The notes beneath the pieces are model-generated. The model was not told where the DNA came from. It saw nothing but the letters and a program-made list of their open reading frames with translations, and did not search any database. The position numbers were made by a program, and so were the translations under genes. A stretch of 64,000 nucleotides of DNA from Protopterus annectens (lineage: Eukaryota > Chordata > Ceratodontiformes > Protopteridae): positions 907,966,571 through 908,030,570 of the forward strand of contig NC_056744.1 in the NCBI RefSeq assembly GCF_019279795.1. Direction: 5' to 3'. This document shows positions 11,201-23,090 of the stretch, piece after piece; position 1 is the stretch's first letter, and each line of letters begins with the position of its first letter.

Positions 11201-12360
11201 TCTGACTGGTAGTGAGTCTCCACTAGTGATAGAAGAGGTGGGAAAAGGCAGTGGTATGTTTGTGGTAGTAAGGGGCTATTGGCAAGGGAAGAGAATTATG
11301 ATACGTATTTATATTCCCCCTAAAACTGCTATTATGGAACTTAAGAACATTTTGGGAGAAATAATCCGCTTTCACCAGGGAATATTGCTTATAGGTGGGG
11401 ATGTGAACTTGACTTGCAATAGTGAGGATGTAGCAGGGGTCCTAGGAGGGAAATATGACATGAGGGTAGTTTTCTGATGAAATTTATGAAAATATTTGGC
11501 ATGTAAGACGTTAATTCTGTAGTAATTCTGACAGTTTACATAATATTCCCCAAAGTATAATTGTGCTAGACTGGATAGAACTTATATTTCACAGAAACAT
11601 GTGCATGTGATTGAAAGCTTTGACACCCATCCAATAACTATTTCAGATCACACACCAGTAAAATTAAAATGAAGGGTAATAAAGTAAAAATGAGATACTG
11701 GCACTTTCCCATCTACCCATTCAAAAGAGAAGGATTTGGGAAATGAGTAGTAGAAATAATTCAAGTTAGTAGAGAGGGTAGGTATTCAGTAGTGATAGGG
11801 AGTGGGATAAAATGAAAATTGAGTTCAAAAATAGGGTAGACATGAGAGAGAGAGATTATTAAAAATTAATAGGAATTATTTAGAGTAGCTGACAAAGGTT
11901 GCAGTATTGCATAATATGGTGAATCACATAGAACAAAAGGAGACACAATACAGACAGCTAAAGAGAAAATAAGGGCATGTTTGGATAATACACTTGAGTT
12001 TCAAAAGATTGCTTTTAAGCAGCTCTTTTACTATAACAACTCCTGAGCACAAAATCTTTATTCCCTCCTAACTTGAGAACAACTACTTCTGCAACAGAAA
12101 GTCAAAAGGGTCATCACCAAACTTAGGGGAGCCTACACTAACCAAAAAAAAAAAAAAGACAGGGTTCATGTAGAGGTATTAGAGATATTTTGGAAATGTT
12201 TATGGAAATTTGTATAAATTGGAGGAGTGTGGAAATAAGAGCACAAATGGAAATGTTATGGAAGACATAATTATGCCAGGGTTATAAGTAGATGAGGCTC
12301 AACAAATAGTAGAGACAGGCGAAGCTAAGATAAAAATAATGATCCAAGTTGAAAGGAGAA
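11201..12360 (+). mobile_element. L1-like LINE copy A, endonuclease and early RT segment
   Basis: The sequence resumes copy A after the L2. It is collinear with 20.96-22.08 kb: 'LRGYWQGRM' in copy B corresponds to 'VRGYWQGKR' here, followed by 'IPPKTA', 'FHQGILLIGGDVNL' (endonuclease Asp-x-Asn motif) and 'DTHPITISDH'. The frame 11,226-11,477 covers the endonuclease middle. An A-run at 12,144 and many stops mark decay. It ends at about 12,360, where Penelope-like sequence starts; the central RT region of this copy is missing. Confidence 0.75.
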
Positions 12361-12477
12361 AATAACTTGGTAAAATGTCACTAGTAACTAAAAGCACCAA
12401 GCCAGACCGATCCAAAAAACAGGGGGGTTTATTGCAAACATGATTATCACATACACATAAACTCTCTAAAATCATTG

Positions 12478-12502
12478 CATTTTCATTAAAATTTCATCAG
12501 AT
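12478..12502 (-). ncRNA. Candidate hammerhead ribozyme core (Penelope copy A)
   Basis: Read on the minus strand, the sequence is CTGATGA, nine bases, then GAAA, which are the two invariant cores of a hammerhead separated by a short potential stem II. Penelope-like elements are known to carry minimal hammerheads in their terminal repeats. Stem II here would be AT-only and weak, so activity is uncertain. Confidence 0.4.
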
Positions 12503-12879
12503 CTAAACAGAGTGCTACCATCAAATAATATATATAATCCCATCCTTTTAAATCATCCAGTGACTGAACAACATTAAACATTAAAATCTGTTATGATACA
12601 GTAGTCAGCTAATTAAATAAGAAAACCTAAAAATAACCTAAAAAATGTATAAAAATGTGTATAGACAGTCATTAAAAACAGAACATCAATAAAAAAATGC
12701 TGTAAACCTTCTAACATCATAAATAATTTACCATTAAAATTCATTGATAAAAATTCAACAGTAGCACAGTCTTGTGGCCAAATCACATATAGTACAAACC
12801 TAAAACCAGAGGAAGGAAAAATTATACATACAATATTTGTAAAATGTTTAAAATATTTTATAGTATTATAAAGTATTAT

Positions 12880-13560
12880 CAAAACCTGGGGTTGAAATTC
12901 TACAACCTTGCTGGGGCTAAAGAAATATTTTCATTTAAACCTGGGGATTTATTTGATTCTAAAACAAGCGGCCATAAAGCTCTCTACTCTATACGAGTTT
13001 CCCATAAACCCATCTAACGTCCACAGGAATCTCCTCCAGAACAAAAAAATAAAGATTTCGCTCTTGGACAATCTAAACAATGTTAGTGCAACTACTGTTC
13101 TTGTTTTTTATGTCATTAACGTGTTCATATATTTTCTGCTTCAACTTTCTCTTTGTCTTACCGACACAGAAAGCTGTACAGTGGACACAATTTGCCATAT
13201 ATACCACCCCTTTTGAATCGCGTGTATTGTATGCCGTACTATTAATTTGTCTGTTTCTAGCCTCTTAAGTTCACAGTACTATCATGTTTAATGTAAATGC
13301 ATTGTAAACATTTTCCACACTTGTGTGTTCCGAATTTACCACGGTTTGAAATATTTTTAATTTTTTGTTCCATTAAATCTTTTTAAATTATGCCCTTTCC
13401 TAAATATATACTTGAATGGAACATAAATTACCCATTCAAATCCATTAAACTGGCGAACCTATTCCAGTCCTTCTCCATAATACTTTTGGTAATGTACGTG
13501 TCACCATTCAATTCAATTATTAAAGCATGTTCATAATTGGTTCGCTAGTAATTTCTAACC
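12880..13560 (-). pseudogene. Penelope GIY-YIG endonuclease remnant
   Basis: On the minus strand, around 13,230-13,090, the translation gives a 'GVVYMANCVHCTAFCVGKT' block followed by 'KIYEHVNDIKNKNS'. This corresponds to 'VAYIVVCEICNSIYVGKT' and 'RRRIYEHSYDI' in copy B at 25.2 kb. Upstream fragments (13,560-13,300) match the Cys-rich linker before the domain. The endonuclease cuts target DNA for Penelope retrotransposition. The RT domain is absent and the frame is broken. Confidence 0.65.
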
Positions 13561-13717
13561 TCTCCACTCCAAAAGAGACCACTACAGGAGTACTGTGTAG
13601 CAAACATTGCAAAAATAACTTGTCTTAATTAGTTTTGCAGTTTGGATAATTTGCTCATGTTGATTGGTTATTTAATTGCTTTTAAGTATTTAAAAAGTTG
13701 TTTCAGGGTGCTCTAGT

Positions 13718-13748
13718 GTTTGATGAAGTCTTTTTGACGAATGGCGAA
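13718..13748 (+). ncRNA. Candidate hammerhead ribozyme core, inverted terminal piece
   Basis: On the plus strand 'TTGATGAAGTC', a T loop, then 'GACGAAT' resembles the hammerhead cores CUGAUGA and GAAA with a 3 bp stem II (GTC/GAC). The first C is T and GAAA is GAAT here, so this copy is probably a dead ribozyme. Its orientation is opposite to the neighbouring endonuclease remnant. Confidence 0.4.
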
Positions 13749-13829
13749 TAAAAAGGTATAACTGCGCTAAAAACTATCAGTTCTCTGGTTGCTTTCCTGT
13801 GTGCCTTCCAGTGTTTTTTGTTAAAGGTA

Positions 13830-14515
13830 CCAAGGTATTTGGAGCAGATAACTAGAGGGGGAAAGGCAGTAGTGTGGAATGAGTTCAGGAAAATGATTCT
13901 GTCTGCAGGCTAAAGATTGATTTTCCTTCTAGAGATTGATACCAGAGTACAAGCAGAGAGAAAGAGACAGGAGAAAACTAAGTTTAAGACATTCTCTTGA
14001 ATCTAGAACAGAGGCTGTTGGTAAAAAATGGATAGTTACTAGGACATATAAAATATTGCTCAGTAGCGATAAGAATCAATCAGAGTAGGTTAGAAAAGAT
14101 TTGGGACGAGAGCGAAAAAGCAATTTAAAAGGGATCAATGGGAGGACATAAGTATGGCTTCCAAGTCTGTAACAAAGTCTGGAAGGTTTAGGATCTTTTC
14201 TTGGAAGTGCTTGCATAGGTGTTTTTATACAGAAGTAGACTTCAAATAATTTTTCCTCGTGTAGCAAATGTTGGAGATGTGATGGGGAAGAAACGGGTAA
14301 CTGGGAACATGTGTTTTTTGGGAGTGTAATGAGGTTGCAGATGTTAAAAAAAATTCCTTAGAATGCTGTGTCAGAAATATTGGGTGAGCAAATGGCTGTA
14401 ACTAAGAGGAGGAGTCTTATGAGCTAGGACACAAGATCTGAATTGCTTAGACACATAGTAAGGCCTTGATAAGTTTAATTAATTTGTCTGCAAAAAAAGC
14501 AATTATTTGAAAATG
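13830..14515 (+). mobile_element. L1-like LINE copy A, ORF2 C-terminal segment
   Basis: From 14,263 the sequence matches 28,139-28,380 of copy B ('AAATGTTGGAGATGTGATGG' here). It encodes the Cys-rich end of ORF2 ('CWRCDGEE', then 'NWEHVFWECNEV'). The segment 13,830-14,262 has no counterpart left in copy B because the Penelope insertion there removed it. Homology stops near 14,515, before copy B's 3' tail and poly(A). Confidence 0.65.
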
Positions 14516-14595
14516 GAAATGTTAAGTTTAAAACTACAGTAGACTCTCTCTCGCATCTGAACAGTTGAGGGGTATACTATCCAACTTTTATTTAT

Positions 14596-14596
14596 T

Positions 14597-14663
<67 letters not shown>

Positions 14664-14756
14664 GTACATACATATACACACACACAAGCACACCTACCTG
14701 TTAGACATATATGCACACACATCTACCTCTTACAGACACATATACATACATACATA

Positions 14757-14796
<40 letters not shown>

Positions 14797-14812
14797 ACAC
14801 ACACACACACCT
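14596..14812. repeat. Compound (AT)n/(AC)n microsatellite
   Basis: Two long alternating purine-pyrimidine blocks (about 14,596-14,695 and 14,750-14,812) of AT, AC and ATAC units flank a short non-repetitive spacer. Open frames here translate only to Ile-Tyr and His-Thr repeats and are not genes. Confidence 0.95.
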
Positions 14813-14815
14813 CTC

Positions 14816-15300
14816 AACCCCTTAGCGCAAGAAATCTGGACAAAGCCTGTCATAATGGGGAGACAAAGGGCCAAAACTAGGGGCACATTTTAAATATTGC
14901 TCTTTTTAACTTGGGTGCTAGAAAAACAATTTGTGCTACCATGATTTTTCTAAAGGATATGTAGTCTGAAAATCAAATGTCTGCCATTATTTTCTTACTT
15001 TATTTCTTGGTGATTTACAAGAAAACTGCAATTTTATGAGAAATAGACTAAAAACAGGAGTCTAAAATCTGGACACTTGAGAGCTTTGCGCGCACACACA
15101 CAAACCCTACTTCTCACTTGTCCATTCATGGTCCTCAGTCCAAACCTTTTCCGACATTCAAAATTCCACACACTTGGAACATGAAGACATAAACAATCAG
15201 TCGCATGCATCTGTTGCGTCTGTGCGACTGGATGCAAAGGGCAATAAAGGTGTTCTTGAACACCCTTGTACAAGCTGCAACAAGATTTTTTCTGAATAAC
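14816..15300. other. Unassigned stretch
   Basis: No domain or repeat family is recognisable. A small self-complementary spot (CAGTCGCA ... TGCGACTG, near 15,197-15,230) could form an 8 bp stem. An open minus frame (15,306-15,034) shows nothing familiar. Confidence 0.4.
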
Positions 15301-15484
15301 TGTCAATTGTAATAATTATCTGTCCTTGCAGGTTAATGTGCTTTTTTTCAGGTGGAAGCCAGTTTCAAGGTGTCAGTGGTGCAGCAATTGGAATTGCTAC
15401 TTCGGTGTTTGGTTCTTTCATTCAGTTACCATCTAAGATGACTTCTGCATGGAGCATGCATTCTCTTCCTCTTGTTGTGATAGT

Positions 15485-15562
15485 TTTTGCTGGGTGAACC
15501 AGTATGTCCTCAACTTCTCAGAATTTTGCTGGGTGAACCAGTATGTCCTCAACTTCTCAGAA
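15485..15562 (+). repeat. 39-base tandem duplication
   Basis: A 39-base unit starting TTTTGCTGGGTGAACCAGTA occurs twice in perfect tandem (15,485 and 15,524). The length is 13 codons, so the duplication keeps the frame of the surrounding short open frame. No gene is recognised. Confidence 0.9.
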
Positions 15563-18500
15563 TTTTTCTTTTTTTTTTTTTCCAGAAGTTCCCACATTTG
15601 GAAATTTATATTCAGTCTTTACTATGCATTTTTTGACATCATCATCAATCCCATAAACTCATTTGTCCCTCCAACTGTGTGGCATAATGGAATAGAGCTC
15701 TGGTTGTTACCTAGACAATCGGTGTTTGACTAGTGACTTGGATTCTGGAAGAGTCTTCTGGTGGGGGGGTAGAATGAGCAGCTTCGCTTGCTCACTCAGT
15801 GGGGGGGGGGGGGTGAGAGTTTTTTCTACTTCCTTGCAAATGGAGGCAGGTTTGGAGATCCCAAGCTAGTTTTGGAAGCTCTCTGGGCTGGTTGTGAAGG
15901 AGCACATGCATTTTCAGGGGTAAGCACAGGATGTCCTTGTTGTGATGCAGGTGCTTACATCATTCATCAGGAAGGGTTTTTTGATGTCCTAGAAATGTCT
16001 GTAGCTCACATAGTGATACTAAGCTGCTGTAGATGGGCACTCTGTAGTTCCGGCACAGGGACATGTAACATAGTATGCTATAGGTCCCTTGGTCTGTGGT
16101 GATTGCCATACTGTTGTGGACTAGAGCATGAGCGTGTCTGCTTCTGATGGCAGAATTGAAGCAAGAATGTGAACAATGGGCAAAAATTACCGTCATGGTT
16201 ATATGAATGATGATTCCTGCAGATGGCTCACCCCTGTACTGGGTATATCCCTGGGTTGACCAGGCTAAGTCTGATTGGAGGTTTGGTAGCTGGCAGGTAT
16301 GGGGATAAAAATACAAAAAGGACCTCATTTGCCCGCCATGTCTACCAGTTCTTTTTGTCACTCACACACTTTAGAACTTGATCCTTGCCTTTCCTATTAA
16401 CTTTGTGCCCTTTTTTAGCTCTGGTGGAAAATTCTTGAATTTAAGAAGAATGGATGACAAAAGCTGCTGTCAGGGCTGATCAGTACGATGTATTTCAATT
16501 CCTGGTGTTTTTTTCAGCGTTTCATCTGAGATTCAGCATGAAGAATTGGCAGAGGTCTTTGCCTCTTGGAGGCAAGTCTCCTTCACTCATGACCCCTTTG
16601 GTAACACTTTTAGCTGGGATCATTCACTATCTAGCAGGATTTCATTTCTGTGCTTTTGTGGTACTTTAGGCCAGAGAGAGGTGCACCCCTGATAACCACC
16701 TGAGAGGAGAGGAATCTTATTTTGTCATGTTAGCACTGCCCTTCCCCTCCTGATTGGTTTGCTTCCTTTACTTCCTTATCTGATAATGGGGGGGGGGCTT
16801 GTTAAGTATTCCAGTTTCTGATCAGGGTACTCAAAGCTGAAGCTTTTTTTCCCATTGTTTACCTATCGACCATAATAGAATGATCTGTGTGGATCAAGGA
16901 GTTACAGGGAGAGAGAGGAGTTCAGACACTAGTTATGACCATGGTCAGACCTGAAGTTGCAGGTGCAGGAATTCACCCAGGGAGGTTATAGTTGGGTGAC
17001 AACACCTGTGTCTGCAGGCCTGACCTAATTTTGTCCAGACCCAGTCTTCTCTGACATCCCAGTCACGCCCTTTTCAATCAGGAGTACAGAGTAAAATTGT
17101 AGTTTTCCTTGGTAATAGGGTACATTTGTCTTCATTTCTGAGGCAGAAGGTTCAGGCCATAGAGCTCCTGTGGTTCCTCCTTTAAGGAGGTTATGTGGTT
17201 CCAGGGCTGTTGCTGTTACCTGGGGTTGGATGAGGTATAGGTGGCATCCTTTCAGAACACCTTGGTCATCCATACCATGTAGTCAACATTTCTTGATATC
17301 ATCACATAAGCCCGGAGACATTCTCATTCTGTTGTTACTTCAGAAGTGATGATATCCAGTATAATCCTTCTTCAGGCTAGAGTGGGCATTTGCCTTGCCA
17401 CTCAAGTTGAACCTCTGTGTTCATAGGAGGCTAACCACTCCCTTTGCCCATGTCCTGCTCCTGCACAACTGATGGGCATGGATACCTGAGAAGACAATGT
17501 GGGCAGGAAGGTATTCTACAAGTTCCACTTATCCCATTTGTAGCACTTACCAGCAGAAGGGTTCTTGACCATACTGGAAACCCTTGCTGAATCTCGGATG
17601 TGTCTGGTCTGCAAGCTGGAAACTCTCACACTGGTGTAACCCGACTGTTTAGGATGCCTTGAATAGTGATGGTTGTAAGACTGTGCCTACATCATTAAGC
17701 TTGGTTGCATTCATTCCCCTTAAAAAAATAACTTTCATAGCTTGATGCTAGAATCTTCCTTTGTTAGGAATGGACTTTTCAGGCAGGGGGCTTCAGTTCA
17801 TACTGGATGCGTTTTTGGTTGCCAGCTTCTTCCCCTTTGGCTGACATCCAACTAATTTCTGAAGGATTTATGGAAAAGGAAGCTCAGCAGGTGCGACATG
17901 TAAAAATCCAAGAGTACTTCACTGTGTACTGTTGCTAGGCATAGAAGTCTTGTCAGTTTATCCACCCCCAATCCAGGTGGCAGTGGTAAGGACAGCCCTT
18001 CCAAATTCTAGTGAAACCATCTTCAGGAAATGTATTTTGAAGGCTTTCTCCTGTAGAGACCCTGCTTCTGTAACGTCCCTACAGCACTGATGGTGAAGCC
18101 AGTGACCAGGCTCCTGCTTTGCGATCTACTGGGAAACCGAAGCTGCTGTCTAGATGAGGTGGCTACCATCATGCTTCTCATTTAACTCTCAGGCAGTTCC
18201 ATTCTTATCTTACTGCCTTTGGAATGTCTGCTTCCTTCTTCTGAGGCAGCTGGGTAAGTTGGCCCCAGCCCTGGCATAGTTGAACTCCTTTATGTTGGTT
18301 GCTCTTGAGAGAAGTGTAACCTTTCTGCATTCAATTACCCTTCTGAAGAGGAGAGCTTAGGTCTTCATCCTGCTTAGTTCGGAGCTTTTCGTCTGAAAGC
18401 CATTGATTCTAGGGGGCATGTTTGCTGCATTTATTCTTTGAATAGGTAGTTGTCTGTGACTGCCTTCCTTCCTTTTCACTTTCTTTTTTGAGCAAATAGG

Positions 18501-18855
18501 AATCTGTGACTGCCCTCCATCCCTCACACTTGTATGCAACCTCTGGAGCAGATAGGCCATTGCAAACTGGGTCCACCACAGTAGGTCACTTGGTTGGCTT
18601 TTTCTGATTGCTTGTAAATGAGCAGACTCTTCTGGAGGGTCACTTTCCAGATTGTGCCTGCCAGTTAAAGTGAAGTGTCTCTCTCTTTTGCTTCTAAAAG
18701 TGACTACATTCCCCTCCCCCTACTGGTAGACTATTTGATCTTTTTGTTGGCAAGGATACTGCTCCCTACTGTCTTTTCCCCTTTGCTTTATCACAATCCT
18801 AGGCATACCAAGGACTTCCCAGATGGCTGCATATTGAGTAACATTTTAATTCTAG
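15563..18855. other. Long unassigned region, probably eroded mobile DNA
   Basis: No intact open frame with a known domain is present. On the minus strand near 16,140-16,050 the translation 'NSMAITTDQGTYSIL' loosely recalls the RNase H segment 'NTTV..YINKQGGT' of DIRS elements. Another minus stretch near 17,120-17,030 ('QFYSVLLIEKG') loosely recalls the DIRS RT 'GFYS.LFLV.KK'. Order and strand would fit a badly decayed minus-strand DIRS copy. The resemblance is too weak to annotate as one. Confidence 0.3.
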
Positions 18856-18953
18856 CATTACCAGTGTGAAAACAGAAACGTAATAGAGAAACCCAGTAGA
18901 GCTAGATTTGTGGGTAAATTTCAGTAACCGACTAGCAAGAGTACTGCCTGGAT

Positions 18954-19750
18954 GCCAGGAAAAAAGAAATACAGAGGACCTGAAGGAAAATTGGCTCTAA
19001 AATGCGACAACTGGGAAATGTACTGTAGCTGTTCAGCAAAAAGCAGTGCAAGCTCCGTACATGACTTCCAGTAACCTAGAGGAATATAGTCTAAGGCAAC
19101 TGTACACAGACTTGACTAAAATGAAACACTGAGTATATCAACTCAAACAATAAAAGACTTGAAAAAATGGAAGAAGCTTTAAACAGATATTCAGATAAGG
19201 TGATAAAACTTCAAAACTTAGAGGTTGAAATGAAGAAAAAGCTATCTGAATGAGACTCCAAAAGGAGAAGGTATTAAAAGGAGATACTGTTTGTGGAGAA
19301 TGGCTATTCATTGTACACCAGGCAAAAGAGGAGTAAATTTAATTCCATTATTCATGGAAATGTTGACAAGCAGGCTTGAGATTCAACTTGCTGTACCCAG
19401 CCATCTTTGAAATATTTTTCCTTGGGGGTACAAAATTATTTTTTTAATGGCATACATGCTAAGGAAGAAATATAAAAGTTTGTCCAACAAAAAGTGAGCT
19501 ATGAAACAAAAAGGAGATTTCTTGCTCTTCTAGGAACAAAGGCCACAGAGAGACTGTGCCAGTGAAACATTTTCCACAATGCTTGAGAGAGGGAAAACAG
19601 CACATGAATTGACTAGAAAAGTGTGAGAGTACATTGGAAATGGAAAAATAGACAGGGTTTGGAAGATGAAAATGAATCCGAATAGAACAAGAAAATCTAG
19701 AAATATTGGACTGTCTTGGACTTCGTTAAATGTGTAGGGGACTCTAAACC
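18954..19750 (+). pseudogene. L1 ORF1 (RNA-binding protein) remnant
   Basis: ORF1 of L1 makes a coiled-coil trimeric RNA-binding protein. A plausible start at about 18,954 gives 'MPGKKKYRGPEGKLALK', then after stops a heptad-like charged segment 'RLEKMEEALNRYSDKVIKL' (about 19,160-19,220). A later piece 'RLEIQLAVPSH' (near 19,375) fits the 'R.EIERAHR' part of the RNA-binding core. The frame is broken several times and cannot give a whole protein. Confidence 0.5.
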
Positions 19751-20730
19751 ATATTCCCTACTTCATGTCATTAATGTTGAGAAAATGCTTGGGACAGGGG
19801 AAGAAGAGGGAGAAAGTTAACTGCAAGTAAAACAAAATTTTTAATAGTACTATTTAAATAGTGCATGCTTTTTTTTGCATGTTATAAAGTAATGTTTTTC
19901 AGTTATTTTTAAGCGTAATGGGGATACTAATGTAAATATGTGCTCCTGTTTTTTTTTTCTTTTTTTCTTTCTCCCTTCTCTCTCTCTTTGCAATGTCTAC
20001 ATTTCTTAAAACTGAACAATGTAAAAAAAAAAACGGACATCTGGTTAAAAGAACATGACAAAAGAAAAAATAGTATGCTTTTTCTCATTCTTGCATAAGG
20101 AAATGGCTGGGTTAAGGTTATTAGCTTTATCTAGTAACAAGTTTTAAGAGAAAGAAAGGAAATGAAAATGAATGTTGACTATTCAAAGACTTTTTTCTAG
20201 TAAACAGTTTTGTGTCTGGTTTTCATGTGATGAAGAGAAATTGCATGGAGAAAATGCTTTCTGAAAGTATTCATGCGTTTTCCTAGCTGAGGGCTATATA
20301 GATAAGATAAAACCAAACCACAGTTAATACAACCACTGGCAGTACCATGTGTCTTGGCACAGAAAACCTTTCTTTTAGGTCAGCTCAAGTCTGGGTGCAT
20401 AGCTGTCGGTTTGGAATATTTGTCCTTATTCAGAGGGTAAAACTTCAGTGTTTGAAGATGTACATAGTTTTGTGCGTTATTATTAAGTTAATAGGTTTTA
20501 GGGGGATATTGGGGTGTGCATGTATTTTTATTTGACTGTTTTCAATAAAGCATAAAGTTCTGTAAGGTGTGATGTAGGCTTGAATGGAGATGACAAGAAA
20601 CCAGATTAACCTGCCAAACAGTACATGCATGTAGCACAAAAGCTGGAACTACACATTTAACAAAAAAGCAGTTATATGTAAAAGGTGGGAAGAATAATCT
20701 CTCAAGAATATGATGTCTCTAAACATTATT

Positions 20731-20794
20731 GGTCTCACAGATAAATACAAAAATGAAAGAATGGTCTCACAGATAAATACAAAAATGAAAGAGT
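20731..20794 (+). repeat. 32-base tandem duplication in L1 copy B
   Basis: A 32-base unit beginning GGTCTCACAGATAAATACAA is repeated at 20,731 and 20,763, just before the endonuclease. L1 copy A lacks it at the equivalent point, so it arose after the copies split. Confidence 0.9.
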
Positions 20795-20799
20795 AGTGA

Positions 20800-23090
20800 A
20801 CTATCTTAAAAATGTAGAGTGCAGATAGCTATGCTATAGTAGACACACTTGGAAAGAACTGAACATGTGAATTTGATAAAGCAGGTTTTCAGGATGGTTA
20901 TTCAGTGGAATACCTGGGGCAAAGGAAGAGCAAAGTACTTGCATTAATTGCAAGAGGACCTCCAATTGTAATAGAAGAGGATAACAAAGACAATAATGGC
21001 AGATTTGTAGTACTAAGGGGCTACTGGCAAGGGAGGATGATTATAGTGCATGTGTTTTATATTCCACCAAAAACTGCTGTGATGCTCAAGAAAATTTTGA
21101 GAGAAATAATCTGCTTTCATCAAGGAATATCACTTATAGGTGGGGACTGGAATTTGATTTGCAACAGTGAAGATGCGACTGTGGGTCCCAAATGGGAAAA
21201 TATAAAAAAGATCGATTTTTAAAGTAATTTTTGAAAATATTTGGCATGAAAGATGTGAATTCAGTATTAGGAGTTCGGAGTGCATTTATGTATTATTCCC
21301 CAAGATACAAAAACTTGGGTAGGCTAGACACCATTTACATTTCACAGGAAAATGTGCATTTAATTGAAGGTCTTGATACACACCCAATAACTATTTCAGA
21401 TCATGCACTAATATTAACTAAAATAAAAATACATGTTAATGAAATAAAAATGAGACACTGGCACTTTACCACCTCACCTTTGAAAAAAAGAGGAATTTAA
21501 GGAATGGGTATTTGAAATTATTCAGGAGCTATTAGAGACTATAGAAATTTCTTCTGAAAATGTAGCTAAGGAGTGGGATAAAATTAAAGTAGAGTTTACA
21601 AATAGGGTGGAAATTAACAAGAATTATTTTGAGGGACTTGACAAATGTTAAAGTATTGCAGAATAGGGGGAATCTCACAGAACAAGAAGAGGAGCAACTG
21701 CAGAATGCTAAACGGAAAATAAGAGATTACTTCAATAATGTGCATTAGTTTAGTTTAGAAAGATTGCGGTTAAGCAACTGTTGTTTCATAATAACTCCAG
21801 AACACACAAACTTTTAGCACAACTCGGGCAACAGAAAGTAGGGTGGTCACCAAGCTTTGTGAGCCTATAACAAGGAAGATAAGAAGTCTGCAGAAGTATT
21901 AGAAATATTTTGGAAATTCTATTAAAGTCTGTATAAAGCAGAAAAATATGGAAATTCAGAAAAGGTACAAATGGAAATGTCTATGGAAGAATTAAATATG
22001 CCAAGATTAGAGGTAGAGGAGGATTAATTAATAACAGTCAGGATAGGAGGAGATGAGCTAAAAATAATGATGTATAACCAATCTACAGGAAAGTCCCCAG
22101 GACTAGATGGTATTTGTGTGGAAGCTAGTAAGGAAAATCACTGATAAAACTCTGGAAAATTTTGTTTAACAGTGTTTTTAGAGGAGGAGAAGTACCAACA
22201 TCCTAGAAGAAAGTGGTGGTAGCTGTGATACCAAAGTAGGATAAAGATCCATCAGATCCAGTTTCATACAGGCACATTTCAATGTTTGTCTATAAATGTC
22301 TATAATGGCTAAAGGAATGGCAAAAGTGATGCCAAAATTGATTGATATGGATCAGTATGTTTTTTTGGAGGGGAGGCAAACATTTGACAACATTAACAGA
22401 ATACTGATGATCCAGAGGGAAGCAAAATGTAAGAAAATACTACTGTTGTTGGTGGGTCTTGTTGCAGAGAAAGCATTCGACAGAGAAAGCTGGGACTTGG
22501 TGAGCAGAGCAATGGAAGCATTTGCATTCCCTGATAAAAGTATAAAGTTGATTAGGAGGATATATGAGGGATCGGAGGTGAAAATTAAAGTGGGTGGGGT
22601 CTTCTGTAATAATCTCTGCTTGAGCAGAGGTGTCGGGCAGGGGAGTCCTCTCTCCCCCCTTTGTTGTTTTCATTATACTTGGAACTATTGGCAAAGAAAA
22701 TAAGGTACTCAGAAATTCAAGGATATAATTGGTGTGGTAGTCAGTAAAAGCTGACTCTCTTTCCAGATTACATTATTTTATACCCGACAAAACCAGAAAG
22801 GGACATAAGTGCTGTGGAACATATTGAGACAGTTTCATATCTTTTTGGGATACAAAATTAATGAAGCTAAAACAAAGGCAATAGCAGTAGATTATGTACC
22901 CACACACGAATTTGTTTCAGCAATATCCATACTAATGGAGACGTGATTAAATGTAGTATTTAGCAGTATAGATTAAAAATTATTCCTGTGAGGCAGGTAA
23001 GGGTATGTGGGAAGAGACAAAAGGTGATACAAAAACTGAGAAAATGGAAGCTCTGTTATATGGATATCGATAGTAAGATACAACCTTACA
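20800..23090 (+). pseudogene. L1 ORF2 endonuclease/reverse transcriptase, first part (broken)
   Basis: The endonuclease domain shows 'VVLRGYWQGRM', 'FHQGISLIGGDWNLI' (about 21,118-21,160) and 'LGRLDTIYIS', with 'TISDHALI' (about 21,390) near its end. The RT begins near 22,075 ('SPGLDG' region) and shows 'GRQTFDNINRIL', 'EKAFDRESWDLV' (catalytic first Asp, about 22,470-22,500) and 'SRGVGQGSPLSPL' (about 22,625). The FADD box is eroded by frameshifts near 22,760. It continues 'FGYKINEAKTKA' to about 23,090. Function in the family is target nicking plus reverse transcription; this copy is inactive. Confidence 0.8.

Larger units (their letters stand above)
12361..13829 (-). mobile_element. Penelope-like element copy A, 5'-truncated with inverted end
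   Basis: The minus strand from about 13,560 to 12,900 encodes the end of a GIY-YIG-type protein (see separate entry). Downstream on the minus strand (12,500-12,400) lies terminal-repeat-like sequence with a hammerhead-like core. On the other side, 13,620-13,829 reads as terminal-repeat sequence in the opposite (plus) orientation with another hammerhead-like core. Penelope elements often carry such an inverted, truncated terminal piece at their 5' end. Boundaries with L1 copy A are estimated from where its homology to copy B stops and restarts. Confidence 0.6.
18856..23090 (+). mobile_element. L1-like LINE copy B, main segment
   Basis: The element runs from a putative ORF1 start (about 18,954) through the ORF2 endonuclease (20.88-21.50 kb) and RT (22.07-22.98 kb) to about 23,090, where an L2 insertion interrupts it. 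It resumes at 24,236-24,425 and again at 28,139, ending in poly(A) at 28,761. Reassembled conceptually it is a roughly full-length L1. It is the best copy of a family also present at 4.0-14.5 kb and 29.7-30.6 kb. Stops and frameshifts are frequent. Confidence 0.8.

Noticed and set aside
14565..14893. Open frames encoding Ile-Tyr and His-Thr repeats
   Set aside because: Translations of (AT)n/(AC)n microsatellite; same at 53,513-54,041.
15341..15480. Exon-like open frame after a T-rich acceptor
   Set aside because: No consensus donor or recognised protein, and the sequence leads into a tandem duplication.
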